Assembly (NCBI GenBank): GCA_023525975.1
Contig: CM042032.1
Span: forward strand, 37,242,001-37,306,000
Source of the DNA: Smallanthus sonchifolius
Lineage: Eukaryota > Streptophyta > Magnoliopsida > Asterales > Asteraceae
Direction: 5' to 3'
DNA: 64,000 bases
Position numbers and translations under genes: made by a program. The notes under the pieces are model-generated. The model was not told the DNA's origin, did not search any database, and was given only the letters and a program-made list of their open reading frames with translations. Positions 22,418 to 32,938 of the stretch are shown one piece after another. Within the stretch, counting starts at the first letter, position 1; each line of letters begins with the position of its first letter.

Positions 22418-24578
22418 TGTAGGTCCCCGGGTGTCACGGATCGTATCGTGTGGGTGAGTCTTGTCGAACAGGGTACAGAATGCCCATGACTAGATGGAGT
22501 ACAAACGACAATGGTAATCAACAACAAACACCAGTAACAAAATACTTCGTCTATTATCAATAACACAACCGGTTACAAGAACTCAAGACTGATACAATGA
22601 GAACGTACGTAGAGTCTCCTACAATCGGCTATTTATAGTCACAAACTCAGTACCTACGTACTTAGCAAGTGCGTAGGAAATCCTTCCTGTGTACTTAGCA
22701 AGTACGCAAGACTACTCATGCTTACTTGTTAAGTATGCAGGAAAAACTTCCTGCGCATTTACTAAGTACGCACAATATACAGACATAAACAACAAGTACA
22801 TACAAATGTTCAAACAAACATGAATACAACTGATGTGCCATTATTTATACATGTTTTGCATGCATAATAATCCCCATATTATGGTACTAATAGATTAATA
22901 ACCTTTCAATTGATACTTAAAACGTTTATATTCCATAATTGCAGGTTATTCGGTGTTCTAAATATAAATCAAGATGAAACCAGTCAAAACCACAAGAAAT
23001 CAAGCCTTTTGGAAGATCATTCCCGAGCTTTAACCCCCAAGAAGTCAAAATTGGTCAACACAAGTCAAACCAGCAGCTAAAAGACGAAACTGGGAAGCAG
23101 GGGAGGGTTGCACGACCGTGAATCCCATTGCACGGTCGTACAAAGCCTCTCTTGCTCCCCAAGGCTCAAGTACATTGTCCTCTGTACCCTGTTTGATTCC
23201 CGAGGTATTTGCACGCCCGTGCAATCGAATGCACGGCCATGCATTGCTCATTTTGAGGCCAATAAATAGAGGGCTTGAGTTCTTGGTTACACACACCATT
23301 CCATACCTCAAGATACTATTCCAGAGAGAGTATTTCATAGTTAGAGTAGAGAGGCTCCTCCTCTTTGTCCGCAATAGGGGAGCCTACGAAACTCAGGGTT
23401 ACGCTAGTTAGTATGGCCATTCATGGCTAAACTCTTTGTATTGCTAGGGTGAAGATGAAGTTTTGTGCATGTTAATGTTTAACGTATTAATCTAGTGGTA
23501 TATTTATTTCTTTAACTATTCGTTCTTAAAACCACATCTTGGTGGGATTTTTATTGTTGTCTAAATCCGTTATTATATTTGTGAGTGTTCTTGATTTTCA
23601 AGCGTAAGACCGTAAAACCTTTTTAACCAAACTTCTTTTGATACTTGTACGTCTTTATACAATTAGAGATTGATAAGCTAAGGCTTGGTCAACACTAGTA
23701 AGGGCATACTTCTTGATACGAACTTATTATGCGACCAAGAATTGGTGAACTCATGTTGGGAACGGTTCGTCTTTATACATGGTCCCATTGCTACATCGCC
23801 TCCCGGTGAGCAAAGTACAATCACCTATTTAATAATAATACTTAAGCATTTAAGTTTGATGTTCTAAACCAACTTGGAGATAACACCAAAGAGTTGAGGG
23901 TAAATGTTGTCCCTAACGGGAGGCACTACTATTTTAATTTAAAGATTTTAATTCGTGAATCAAATGTCATGAGGACGAGGGGTCATAAGTTTGTAGTATT
24001 CGTACCACTGGATTAGTCAACTTAACATTATCACGCACCAAACTGATTCGAACCCCAAAGCAATACTCTTCGTAACCCGATCATTTCCGAGATATTTACT
24101 TTCATGCTATTTACTATTCTGTTAGTTACATTTCTGTTACACACATCACGCACATTTTTACTTTCCTATCATTTACTTTACCGTCATTTACTTTTCTGTC
24201 ATTTACTTTTCCGCTTCACAAGCACACAAAACCCACTCACTAATTAAACCGGCTAAACGATAACAAAAGTTGAGTATTGGAACTCGAACGTGTCCATTGG
24301 TTCGATACTTGATTCTTACCTAAACTATATCACACTACGATAGGTACACTTGCCTATTGTGTGTGTTTTAAGTTTGAGTATTTATCATTTTATAAATTTA
24401 AAACCTAATCTCGTGAAACCATTTCTAAAACAAATATATATTTATATATATTTTATATACTTATTACATGCACATCAACAACTCGATAAGTCAAATACAA
24501 CAGAGACTGAATACATTACAAAAGACGACAAAAGCATGGACAATCTTCAGAGTGTTTGTCATCGGAAATGCTTCAACA
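22418..24578 (-). repeat. Left LTR of the minus-strand copia, split by a solo LTR
   Basis: About 509 bp of copia LTR (22418-22830 and 24483-24578) matching 28405-28915. It is followed on the minus strand by a primer site (22415-22404, one mismatch) rather than by unique flank, so it also acts as the 5' LTR of a lost second copy. Confidence 0.85.
22831..24477 (+). repeat. Athila-type solo LTR with perfect target duplication
   Basis: 1,647 bp from TGATGTGCCA to CACATCA, flanked by ACAAC at 22826-22830 and 24478-24482. The uninterrupted target can be read at 28817-28830 in the other copia LTR. It carries two palindrome-pair modules (23109-23142 and 23210-23243) and an AATAAATAG TATA-like box at 23261. 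Confidence 0.92.
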
Positions 24579-24590
24579 AACCCCCCCTTG
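24579..24590 (-). other. Polypurine tract of minus-strand copia
   Basis: The minus strand reads CAAGGGGGGGTT immediately before the LTR start TGTTGAAGC. Confidence 0.75.
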
Positions 24591-24593
24591 ACA

Positions 24594-26336
24594 GCAGCTC
24601 CGGAGATGTCTTCAGTCTCCATAGGTCATCAGCTCTAGCTCCGCTTCCCATTTTCCTTTTGTAGTCATAGCAAAACTTGACTAACCTATTATACCTTGAT
24701 GCAAGAATCTTCGTCCATTGGTCGGTGTTGATGCAGTACTTATCATGCAGAGTCTCCAATTTCACAGAGAAGTTAATGAAACAGATCTCATCAAATACTC
24801 TAATCAATTCCCTCGGCTCCACACCCACAACCTTGGACACAGCCTTTTCCACAATCACCACCTCGCCTGTAATCGGGTTAGTACCACATGCTCCCTAGAA
24901 TATCCTGAGGAATCTTCCTCAAAGGAATCTTCGTCTCACATAATACAGGCTTATAGACCAATTTCTATGAACTTGTTAGTCACGGGATCTCTTCGTGTCT
25001 TATCCCTGACTCTTTTAGGCATTTGAGGCTTAAACATCTCAAAGTTTCCTGATCTTCCCTCTCTCCGAAGTGCACCCCACAATCCTTTGGCAACTGCAAA
25101 CGAGGTATCACTGATCAACTCTCTGTTTGCTAGGTTCACAAGATCGTACTTGGGCAATGAGTTGAATGCTTCACTTGTTGTCTTCAAATACTGAACAACA
25201 CCAGAACGTTTGATGGCAAACAACCCATAATCGTCTTCCAATTGAACGAAAAGGATCATTCCTGCTGCTCCATGCTTGTCCGTGATGTACGAATTTTTCC
25301 AAGAAGGAGGCTGACTCTTCTTGAACCATTCGTGGGGAAGCTTGTTTCTCTAGGAGTCAGCAATGTCAACAGATGCAGGTTCGGCAGGGGAGACTTCAGT
25401 CGAGGTTGCTGCACCACTAGCCTTAGCAACATCTTCAGACTCGACTGAACCTTCAGTAAACTCAAAGAACGGAGCTTCAAAGATCTCTCTGTCTTCCAAT
25501 TCATATATACCCTCGCTGAAACCTTTAGGAAACTCCACAACTACATCCTCATCATCTAATCCCCGGTCATCAACATCAGACTCGATCTCTCCTTCTTCAA
25601 TTTATTTAGAGCATCGATCTTTTCAGCTTTGGAATAATCGGGCTCCAGTAGTAAAATAACATCATCAGAAAGCTCTTCTAAAACTTCAGCCGCCGATTTT
25701 CCTTTGTGACTTCCAGAAGCTTCACCACTAGCCTCAGTAGACTCCCCCTGAGCCATAGGCACAACAGATAGTGGAACAACAGATAAAGCTTGTTGCTCAC
25801 TACCTCTAGGATCGGCCTCGGGATCCTTGTCTTCATTGTCATCAATGGTTAAATCAACCTGATGACAAGCGTCTTTAGTGTCAGGCTTCTTCTGCTTCTC
25901 CTCCTGAGCAGCAAGCTTATTAGATAACTCCTCCATAAGGGCAATCATTTTCTGGTGTTCATCGCGTTGAAGCGCAAGCCTTGCCTCAACTGATTGTCTG
26001 TGGGCAAGAATGGATTCATTGACCTTAAGTTGCATTTCAGCTTGTTCTCTCACGGTCCTTAGCTGTTCCTGATTTCTAACCCATTGGTGTCTGAGGTTTG
26101 TCACTTTATCAATCAAAGAGTTAATCCGTTCTTGCTGGGCTTCGGACTCACTCTTCAACTTGTTCACTGTTTCTAAGAAAGCAGCCACCTGAGTCTCAAG
26201 ATAAGAAATCCGAGCATCTCTGGGACCAGGATCCCTAGATGTGGATGCTTCACCAGTTTCGTGTAGGGGTGATGAAAAAATATCATCAAAGTTGAACCCT
26301 TGAGAAAAGTCTACAAAAGCAAATGGCTGAGTGATG
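24594..26336 (-). pseudogene. ORF2 (post-pol extra ORF) fragments of minus-strand copia
   Basis: Several minus-strand frames join end to end. 26336-25556 is a coiled-coil-like stretch (about 25950-26190, with AQQERINSLIDKVTNLRHQW) followed by an acidic Ser/Glu-rich region. 25540-25256 lies in shifted frames. 25259-24951 contains a LEDDYGLFAIKRSG...LPKYDLVNLANREL module. 24861-24559 is a last piece running into the polypurine tract and LTR. The 25259-24951 module resembles modules of ORF2 in the plus-strand element (49504-51745). The function of this ORF family is unknown. Frames are broken at least three times. Confidence 0.65.
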
Positions 26337-26361
26337 GGATGAATGGTTGTAACAGGGATTG

Positions 26362-27873
26362 TTAACGGGAGTGTTGTAGCTTGAGTGCAAGTGCAGATTC
26401 AGGATGGTTAGCACCATCTGCTTCCCTTTCTTCAGCTTCCATCATTTCAACAATTTCTGCCATCAATCCCAGTTGAGTCTGAGCAATTATGGCATCCTCT
26501 AGATGAACTCCCCAGTCAAAACTGTCATCCTGTTGAACCACCAATGCATTGGATGATGCTCCTTGGTTCTGACTTTGGTTGTTCTGATTTTTGTAACTCT
26601 GGTTGTTTCCTGGACTCGGTCGAGTAAAACCAGAAGCTGGTGCTTTGTCCTTCTGACATTCCCTTGCAAAGTGCCCAAAGTTCTGACACTTGTAACATTT
26701 AGCCTTTGACTTGTCAACCCCGACTCTTGCATTAGAATGTCCACCAATAAACTTTCTTCCAGTTCTTCCCAGAAAACGCTTAGCCCTTCTCAAGATCATT
26801 GCCATATTCCATTGAATATCAACATCTTCCATATCATCAGGATCAACTTGGTTGAAATCTTCTTCAATGGTCTCAGGATCTGTAAGCTTCCCACCAATGA
26901 AATTCCCGTAGGAAAGCATAAAAGATGAGAATAAGGAGACATGATCCTCATCAATCTTAGTTATAGCATTTTGGTGAGTTGATGATGAAGATGTATGGCC
27001 TCTTAAGGAATTTTGATGAAACGAACTTGACCCTGAAGCAGCAAAACATGTAGAACCTCCACAAGCATGGGAATTCTCATCATCCTGATTAGTATTCCTT
27101 GAGAATAAAGCAATTCCAGAACCAGATGACTTCGAAGTGTAAGACTTCCCAAAGTACAGTGAAGGATCTTGAACTTGAGGTCGGCTACCGGTTTCTTTCT
27201 TTCTCAAATTCATATCATGTGCTTGAATCTTCCCTATCGCCTCGTCAATGGTCATTTCATAGAACTTGTTGCTTTCCCGTAGTAGGGTTGTGTACATGTC
27301 AAACTTTGAAGGTAGTGCATCAAGAAATTTCTCAACTAACTCTTCATCAGTATACTTTAGTTCATAAGCTTTCAGCTCAGTCTGTAAGTGATAGAATCTA
27401 GAGATCAGCTCATCAGTAGATTCATTCTCCAGATATCTAAAACATTCATACTGCTTCCTCAATAACTCTCTCTTACTCTTCTTCACATCGTTGTTACCCT
27501 CAAATCTCTTCTGTAAAGCTTTCCATAGATCTTTAGAAGTGGCATAACCTCGAAAACTGTGAAGTAATTCTCTTGCCAGTGCCATGGTGATTGAACCATG
27601 AGCTTTCTTCTCTAAGTCATGAGCCTTCTTTTCTTCTTCATCAAGCCTAGACAGAGACTTGGGAACAGTTTCACCTAAGAATTCATGTGTCGGATGCTTA
27701 TACCCCTCTAGAATGGGTATCCACATGTTTGAATCAGTATACGATACATGTTCCTTAAATCTTTCTTTCCAATTGGAGTAATCATTCACGTTCAGCAACT
27801 TTGGTGGTTTCTGCAGAGTCCCTATCTCGTTATCATAGTTCAACACGCTACTAATGTTCTGAATGTTCGACAT
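26362..27873 (-). CDS. Copia gag (SIRE-like), open reading frame, C-end lost
   Basis: 503 codons uninterrupted, starting MSNIQNISSVLNYD at 27873. Residues about 20-220 are the copia gag/UBN2-type region (NYSNWKERF, LWKALQKRFEGNNDVKKSKRELL, LENESTDELISRFYHLQTEL). A CCHC zinc knuckle, CYKCQNFGHFAREC, lies at about residues 393-406. The frame closes at 26362 shortly after GLMAEIVEMMEAEE, where related gags continue towards protease, so the true C-terminus and pol were removed by deletion. Gag makes the particle and binds RNA through the knuckle. It starts 518 bases after the primer site, as expected. Whether it is expressed is unknown. Confidence 0.85.
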   Translation of the reverse strand: MSNIQNISSVLNYDNEIGTLQKPPKLLNVNDYSNWKERFKEHVSYTDSNMWIPILEGYKHPTHEFLGETVPKSLSRLDEEEKKAHDLEKKAHGSITMALARELLHSFRGYATSKDLWKALQKRFEGNNDVKKSKRELLRKQYECFRYLENESTDELISRFYHLQTELKAYELKYTDEELVEKFLDALPSKFDMYTTLLRESNKFYEMTIDEAIGKIQAHDMNLRKKETGSRPQVQDPSLYFGKSYTSKSSGSGIALFSRNTNQDDENSHACGGSTCFAASGSSSFHQNSLRGHTSSSSTHQNAITKIDEDHVSLFSSFMLSYGNFIGGKLTDPETIEEDFNQVDPDDMEDVDIQWNMAMILRRAKRFLGRTGRKFIGGHSNARVGVDKSKAKCYKCQNFGHFARECQKDKAPASGFTRPSPGNNQSYKNQNNQSQNQGASSNALVVQQDDSFDWGVHLEDAIIAQTQLGLMAEIVEMMEAEEREADGANHPESALALKLQHSR

Positions 27874-28390
27874 GGTGAAGTACTAAGTCAAATTTCAGAG
27901 AAAACAACACAACTTGCGTATTTAACAAAAGGTCTTGCGAACTTGTGGAAATGGTCTTAAGTACGCAGGAACAGAAACAAGTACGCAGCAAGGTTGGCCT
28001 TGCGTACTTGTCAAGTACGCAGGAGAAACTAAGATTTTGCCAAATATGGTAAGTACGCGGAACACTTTTTGAACCTGCTCCAACAACTTTTTCTGGTCAA
28101 TTCAGGCCACTGGAAAACACTCAAATCTTCTAAACTTATTGTAAACACGAAATTGATCTACCCAAAAGGTTAGAAACTTGATTCTAACAAACCCTTGATG
28201 ATAAAATCACGCAAACAAACAACAAATGAGACCGATTTTCAAGATTTTCAGACCTGAAACTAGCGTGGAACAGCAGAGGCTAGTTTCACTCAAAAATCAA
28301 CAAATTCTAAGTCAAAAGCAAGTAATCAGGTGTCTAACCAGTTTGAAAATACTGCTAACACACTCACAACACTCGAAATCAAGAGCAAAT
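27874..28390 (-). other. Leader of minus-strand copia with palindromes
   Basis: The 517-base leader between primer site and gag. It holds a perfect palindrome, TGCGTACTTG and CAAGTACGCA around one T (28001-28021), plus further GTACGCAG half-sites (27961-27990). The same half-sites occur in the LTR at 28642-28699. Confidence 0.7.
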
Positions 28391-28402
28391 GCTCTGATAC
28401 CA
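28391..28402 (-). other. tRNA-iMet primer binding site
   Basis: The minus strand reads TGGTATCAGAGC, the copia primer site, two bases after the LTR end. Confidence 0.9.
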
Positions 28403-28404
28403 CT

Positions 28405-28915
28405 TGTAGGTCCCCGGGTGTCACAGATCATATCGTGTGGGTGAGTCTCTAGTCAAACAGGGTGCGGAATGCTCGTGACTAGATGGAGTACAAACGACAA
28501 TGGTAATCAACAACAAAAACAAGTAACAAAATACTTCGTCTATTATCAATAACACATTCGATTACAAGAACTCAGGACTGATACAATGAGAGCATACATA
28601 GAGTCTCCTACAACCGGCTATTTATAGTCACAGACTTAGTACTTGCGTACTTAGCAAGTGCGCAGGAAATCCTTCCTGCGTACTAAGCAAGTACGCAAGA
28701 CTACTCATGCTTACTTGTTAAGTATGCAGGACAAACTTCATGCGCACTTACTAAGTACACACAACATACAGACATAAACGACAAGTACATACAAATGTTC
28801 AAACAAACATGAATACAACTCGATAAGTCAAATACAACAGAGACTGAATACAATACAAAAGACAACAAAAGCATGGACAATCTTCAGAGTGCTTGTTACC
28901 GGAAATGCTTCAACA
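28405..28915 (-). repeat. 5' LTR of minus-strand copia
   Basis: 511 bp; the minus strand begins TGTTGAAGCA at 28915 and ends CCTACA at 28405. It contains a large imperfect hairpin with 27-base arms (28642-28668 and 28673-28699, 4-base loop) and a TATA-like CTATTTATAG near 28617. Confidence 0.9.
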
Positions 28916-29067
28916 GTTTACACCACTTCACTTACAATGAAAATACTAGAACAACTTTATGGTATAGTTTTTACAAAATAGTATTAACGTATAAAAAAAT
29001 TATTCATGTTTAAAAAATGATAGAATAAAAAAACCAACAATAGTACATTTTTGCATTTTACCCGTTA

Positions 29068-29591
29068 GGCCATCCGTAGTGGTTTCATGCCCCGGTACGT
29101 CACTGCCACATCAGTACAGGGGCAATCACTGCCCACAATCACTAAGGTGCGTAGTGGTTTCACGCCCCGCATTTATTTTTTAATAATTATCTAAATATAA
29201 AAGTTTCATTTTTAATAAATAAAAAACTACAGTATAAAAAAATACATTCTTAAAAAAATAAAAAACTACATTATAAAAAAATACATTTAGGTTGTTGCGA
29301 ATGTTCGCGAATTTGGATAGTTTGGGTTCCAATGATTCATTTTTGAGTGAATTTGAGAGTCTTTTAAAAAAAAGAGGAAAGATTAAAAGATTTGAGAGTT
29401 TGAGTATTTGAGTTGGTAAAATGGTTGAATGTTTATAAAAGAAAATGTTTTTTTTTACCATTAGAAGTTTGACTCTCCCCTTTGCTCGTGATTCCACCCA
29501 TGCCCCCAATCACGCCCTAGGGGACGGTGTTCCACGCCCATAAAGGTCCAGATGGATCACGCCCCCTTCCACGTCCCCACTACACTTCGCC
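29068..29591. mobile_element. Harbinger-like MITE
   Basis: Terminal inverted repeats GGCCATCCGTAGTGG and CCACTACACTTCGCC (11 of 15 pairing) are flanked by TTA (29065-29067 and 29592-29594), the target preference of PIF/Harbinger elements. No transposase is visible. Internal GTAGTGGTTTCAYGCCCC occurs twice. Confidence 0.6.
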
Positions 29592-30561
29592 TTATTGAAT
29601 AAGTACCTCAATTTGAATTCAGCAACAAGTAGAATTTTCTTTTTGAATGAAATACATTTCAACATGTAGAAAAAGCAGGCAAGAGAAACTACATCATTTT
29701 GGACTAATATAAACATTATACATAATTTCTGATAAATGAATAATGATTAAACAACTATTGAATATTGATGGAAACATTATGAAAAACAGGTTTAAGGATT
29801 AAACCACTACTTATTTCAAAACAATCAAATTTTATTAACCAAGAGGGAAACATACAAAGATTGTACGACCACATATATAGTTGAATGGGGTATGTGGTTA
29901 GGTTAGGGGGTTTACCCAGTTGGGGGTTCCTCCTGTGGTGGGCTGCCATGGATGTTCTAGGTGTTGCTCTGGGGAAACCCAATTATTCTAGAATATCTAG
30001 GTGTTGCCGTTCAAAAAAAATATATATATAGTTGAAACCACACCAACCGACTCAATACTAAAACGAGCGACTTGAAAACAAGAACATAAAAGAAAAAAGT
30101 AACAAAAGCCAGAAGAAAACTAAGAACACCACACAAACATACACCCAATGCACATTGAAAATACAAAACTTAAGACAGCCCAAAAGAAGCTACAAGCATT
30201 GAACTACTGCGAGTCAACGAGCCTCGAATTAAGCAAACGCCACCTTTGATAGGCAAATGCACGGGCGAAACTTATTAGGGGCTAGAGGGGGGCACCCACA
30301 CCACCTTTTTTTGTTTAAAAGTATTGATTTCGGCCGACTAGATTTATTTCATATTAGTTATAGTGTTTAGGCTCCTCCTAATTCATACCAAAAGCCTAAA
30401 TCTGTACCACAAATCCACTAAAAAGTTGATTTTTTTATGTGTAATATTTTTGGCCCCCAATTTAATTGTTTAAGTTCCGCTACTTGTCAAATATACGACC
30501 CATATCCTATATTGTTCAACGTTTATTCCTCATTGTTAATTTCATCGGATATTCCTCTATC
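29592..30561. other. Intergenic interval, no gene seen
   Basis: No convincing coding sequence. A segment at about 29885-30018 ending GTTGCCGTTC plus poly-A resembles the 3' end of a SINE or LINE but lacks recognisable promoter boxes. The rest is A+T-rich. Confidence 0.4.
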
Positions 30562-31405
30562 TAGAGGTGAACAAAACGGTTTTTTTACCCGAACAGGATC
30601 GAACCCGACCCGAACCGGTTTGGTCAACGAAATGTCAAAACCGGTTTGGCCCTAAACCGGTTCGGGTTAACCCGGTTTGGAGGCAAGGAAATCCCTAACC
30701 TATTAAACCGGTTTGGGTTGGGTTGAAACCGGTTTGTCTGTTTAACCGGTTTAAACCGGTTTTAAATAAAAAATCGAATAAATTCAAAAAAATTTGATAT
30801 TTTTAATAAAAAAAATAAAATAAAATAAAAATTATAAAACATAAAGTGCAACGTTTATTAATATTTGGAAAGTTCAGAAATTAAAAAACATGAGAAGATA
30901 AAATTATAAATCATAATTGCACCAAATTGCCGGATTTCTCGTTGTTGGTCGAATTTCCACAACGATAATTTCGTTTGAGGAACCACCAACACTTGATATG
31001 GTTATTTTCTTTGAGAGAGTTTAGAGAGCGTTTTTGAGCGTTTAAAGAGCGGTTTTAAAGATTAGAGAGTGTAGAAAGAGGTGTGATTAAACCTAAACAC
31101 CCCCCACCTATTTATAGTGAATTATAGGTGAAAAAAGGCTAAAAAAGGGTCAAATTCGACCCTAACGGCTATAAAGCCGTTGAATAACGGCTATATTTTT
31201 CAGCAAAAAAACCGGTTTAAACCGGTTTAAAAACCGGTTTTCCGAACCGGTTCACACAAACCGGTCCTCAACCCGGTCGACTTCAGAATGCTTTAAACCG
31301 GTTCATAACCGGCGGTTTTAGGTTAACCCTTACCGGTTTGCCCCAAACCGGTTTGCCGGTTTGGACCGGGTAGAAAAAAAAACCGGTTTTTTTTGTACAC
31401 CTCTA
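30562..31405. mobile_element. 844-bp hAT-like non-autonomous element
   Basis: Starts TAGAGGTGAACAAAA and ends TTGTACACCTCTA (imperfect TIRs), flanked by a perfect 8-bp duplication CCTCTATC at 30554-30561 and 31406-31413, the hAT signature. Both ends are crowded with ACCGGTTT motifs. The centre has a minus-strand TATAAATAGG (31107-31116) followed by a T/C-rich leader, as if the promoter of a lost transposase had been kept. Confidence 0.8.
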
Positions 31406-32066
31406 CCTCTATCTACCCTTGTTTGGATCAACCATCTTCCTTGTGTTTATTCCTTTGTTAGTCTCTTTCTTCTACCTTCATCATCTTTGGCTAACATGGA
31501 GAGGCTAATGCTTTTCTATTTGAAGACACAATCACATGATTCAATATAATTAGGATCCCCAACTTCATGATTACTTGAACCAATAAAATTATAATAATCA
31601 TCCTCAATAATTTCTCATTATTGCTTGTGTATACTTGTTTCATCATAATTATCATTTAAAAAGTTAAATAAATCAAACAAGTACAACACCAATGATGGAC
31701 TTATGAGACAAAAAAAATATTTTTTTTTAAAGAATTCCATTTTCACTAAAATTATACCGGGATGTTTAGGAAAAAAAAATAAACAACACTATGTATTTTT
31801 TTTTAAATTAACGAACACAAGTTATTTAAGAAAAATGAAATTAATTGTTAAATGAAATATTATAATAAGAAATTAAAAATTCAAGTACATAAGTGGCATG
31901 ATGAGAGTGGTTGTTTGAAATATTGAATTAATGCACAATCTCAATGCATCAAGGCTTAAGGGCGTGAGCACACTCACTTGTGACTGGGTCATGACTCAAT
32001 CACGGTTGAGACCCGTGACTGGGTCATGACTCACTCACACTTGAGGAGAGCGATGTTCCCATGAGC
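31406..32066. other. Intergenic interval, no gene seen
   Basis: A+T-rich. The 19-base sequence GTGACTGGGTCATGACTCA occurs twice (31980-31998 and 32015-32033). An inverted repeat CGTGAGCACACTCAC (31963-31977) pairs with GTGAGTGGCTCACG (32544-32557), suggesting an older MITE into which the next element inserted. Confidence 0.45.
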
Positions 32067-32074
32067 GTGAGTGG

Positions 32075-32543
32075 CAGTGGCGGATCCAGAATTTTTTTTC
32101 AGGGGGTTCACTGTTTTTAGATGATCCAATTTCATAGGGCCGGACATAAAAATTTTCGGTTCGGTTCGATTGGTCGGGTCGGGCAGGGGCGGCTCAACCA
32201 TTTTTGGAGGTCTAAAGCAAAGAAAAAAACATGAAAATTATGCTTCAAATGTTCACAAAATCAACTAATTTGTATTTAAGAGTCATCTACTCATTTGTTT
32301 CTATCAATTTTTTACCTCTAATCATATGAATGCTCAAGAACACACATTTAGTTCAAGAAAGAGTTCTTAGTTTTATAGCTTCACAACCGGATCAACCGAG
32401 CAGCAGTGGGCGCCGTCGTAAGGGGGTTCACCCTATAATATTTTAGGGGGTTCACCCTAGTTTTTTTACCTACCGTTACACTAAAATTTCAAAACTCGGG
32501 GGGTTCCTGTGCACCCCCCCTCGCTTCACTACATCCGCCCCTG
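32075..32543. mobile_element. hAT-like MITE upstream of the gene
   Basis: Ends CAGTGGCGGATCCAG and its imperfect complement ACTACATCCGCCCCTG, with a perfect 8-bp duplication GTGAGTGG at 32067-32074 and 32544-32551. No ORF. It lies about 400 bp upstream of the URH1 start codon. Confidence 0.8.
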
Positions 32544-32551
32544 GTGAGTGG

Positions 32552-32938
32552 CTCACGGAACCTACTCTACCGCATGCTTTTAGCCGCCAGCATGACTAGT
32601 CGTATTCCAGGCCTCTTTAGTCGGAATTTGAAACCTGTCCAAACACGTAACCTAACTAAAAATAGACAAAAAGAAAATTAAACATTAAAACTTGCGGTGT
32701 TATATTTTCTAAAAAAAAACATTTATATAATTTTACACGTTTCTTTTTGTTGGCACTATCATCCACATACGAAAATAAAAAAAACTAATGACTTTTCTAG
32801 TAGTTGAATATCCATTGGCATAAAGTTCTCGACTTTCCGCCCAACAATGTTGTCAGCCAGCCTGCCCCCTCCATAACTAAAAACCCACCAATCCCTCAAA
32901 CCCAAATCTCAACTCATCTTTTTGTCACACATCGATTC
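32552..32938 (+). promoter_or_regulatory. Putative promoter and 5' UTR of the nucleoside hydrolase gene
   Basis: The interval between the hAT element and the start codon. A weak TATA-like TTATATAATT lies at about 32724. Assignment is by position only. Confidence 0.3.

Larger units (their letters stand above)
22353..28915 (-). mobile_element. SIRE-like copia element lacking pol, plus a truncated tandem leader
   Basis: Read leftward, it has a 5' LTR (28915-28405), primer site, leader, gag, ORF2 fragments, polypurine tract, then an LTR (24578-22418). A second primer site and about 50 bases of leader follow that LTR (22417-22353) before the sequence breaks into Athila. No integrase, reverse transcriptase or RNase H is present; gag and ORF2 fragments are about 20-180 bp apart. 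The element is about 4.8 kb without the nested solo LTR. The two LTRs differ at several percent of positions by eye. Confidence 0.85.

Noticed and set aside
29180..29716. Minus-strand ORFs of 109 and 68 residues
   Set aside because: Inside or beside the Harbinger-like MITE; composition-driven (A+T-rich) with no recognisable domain.
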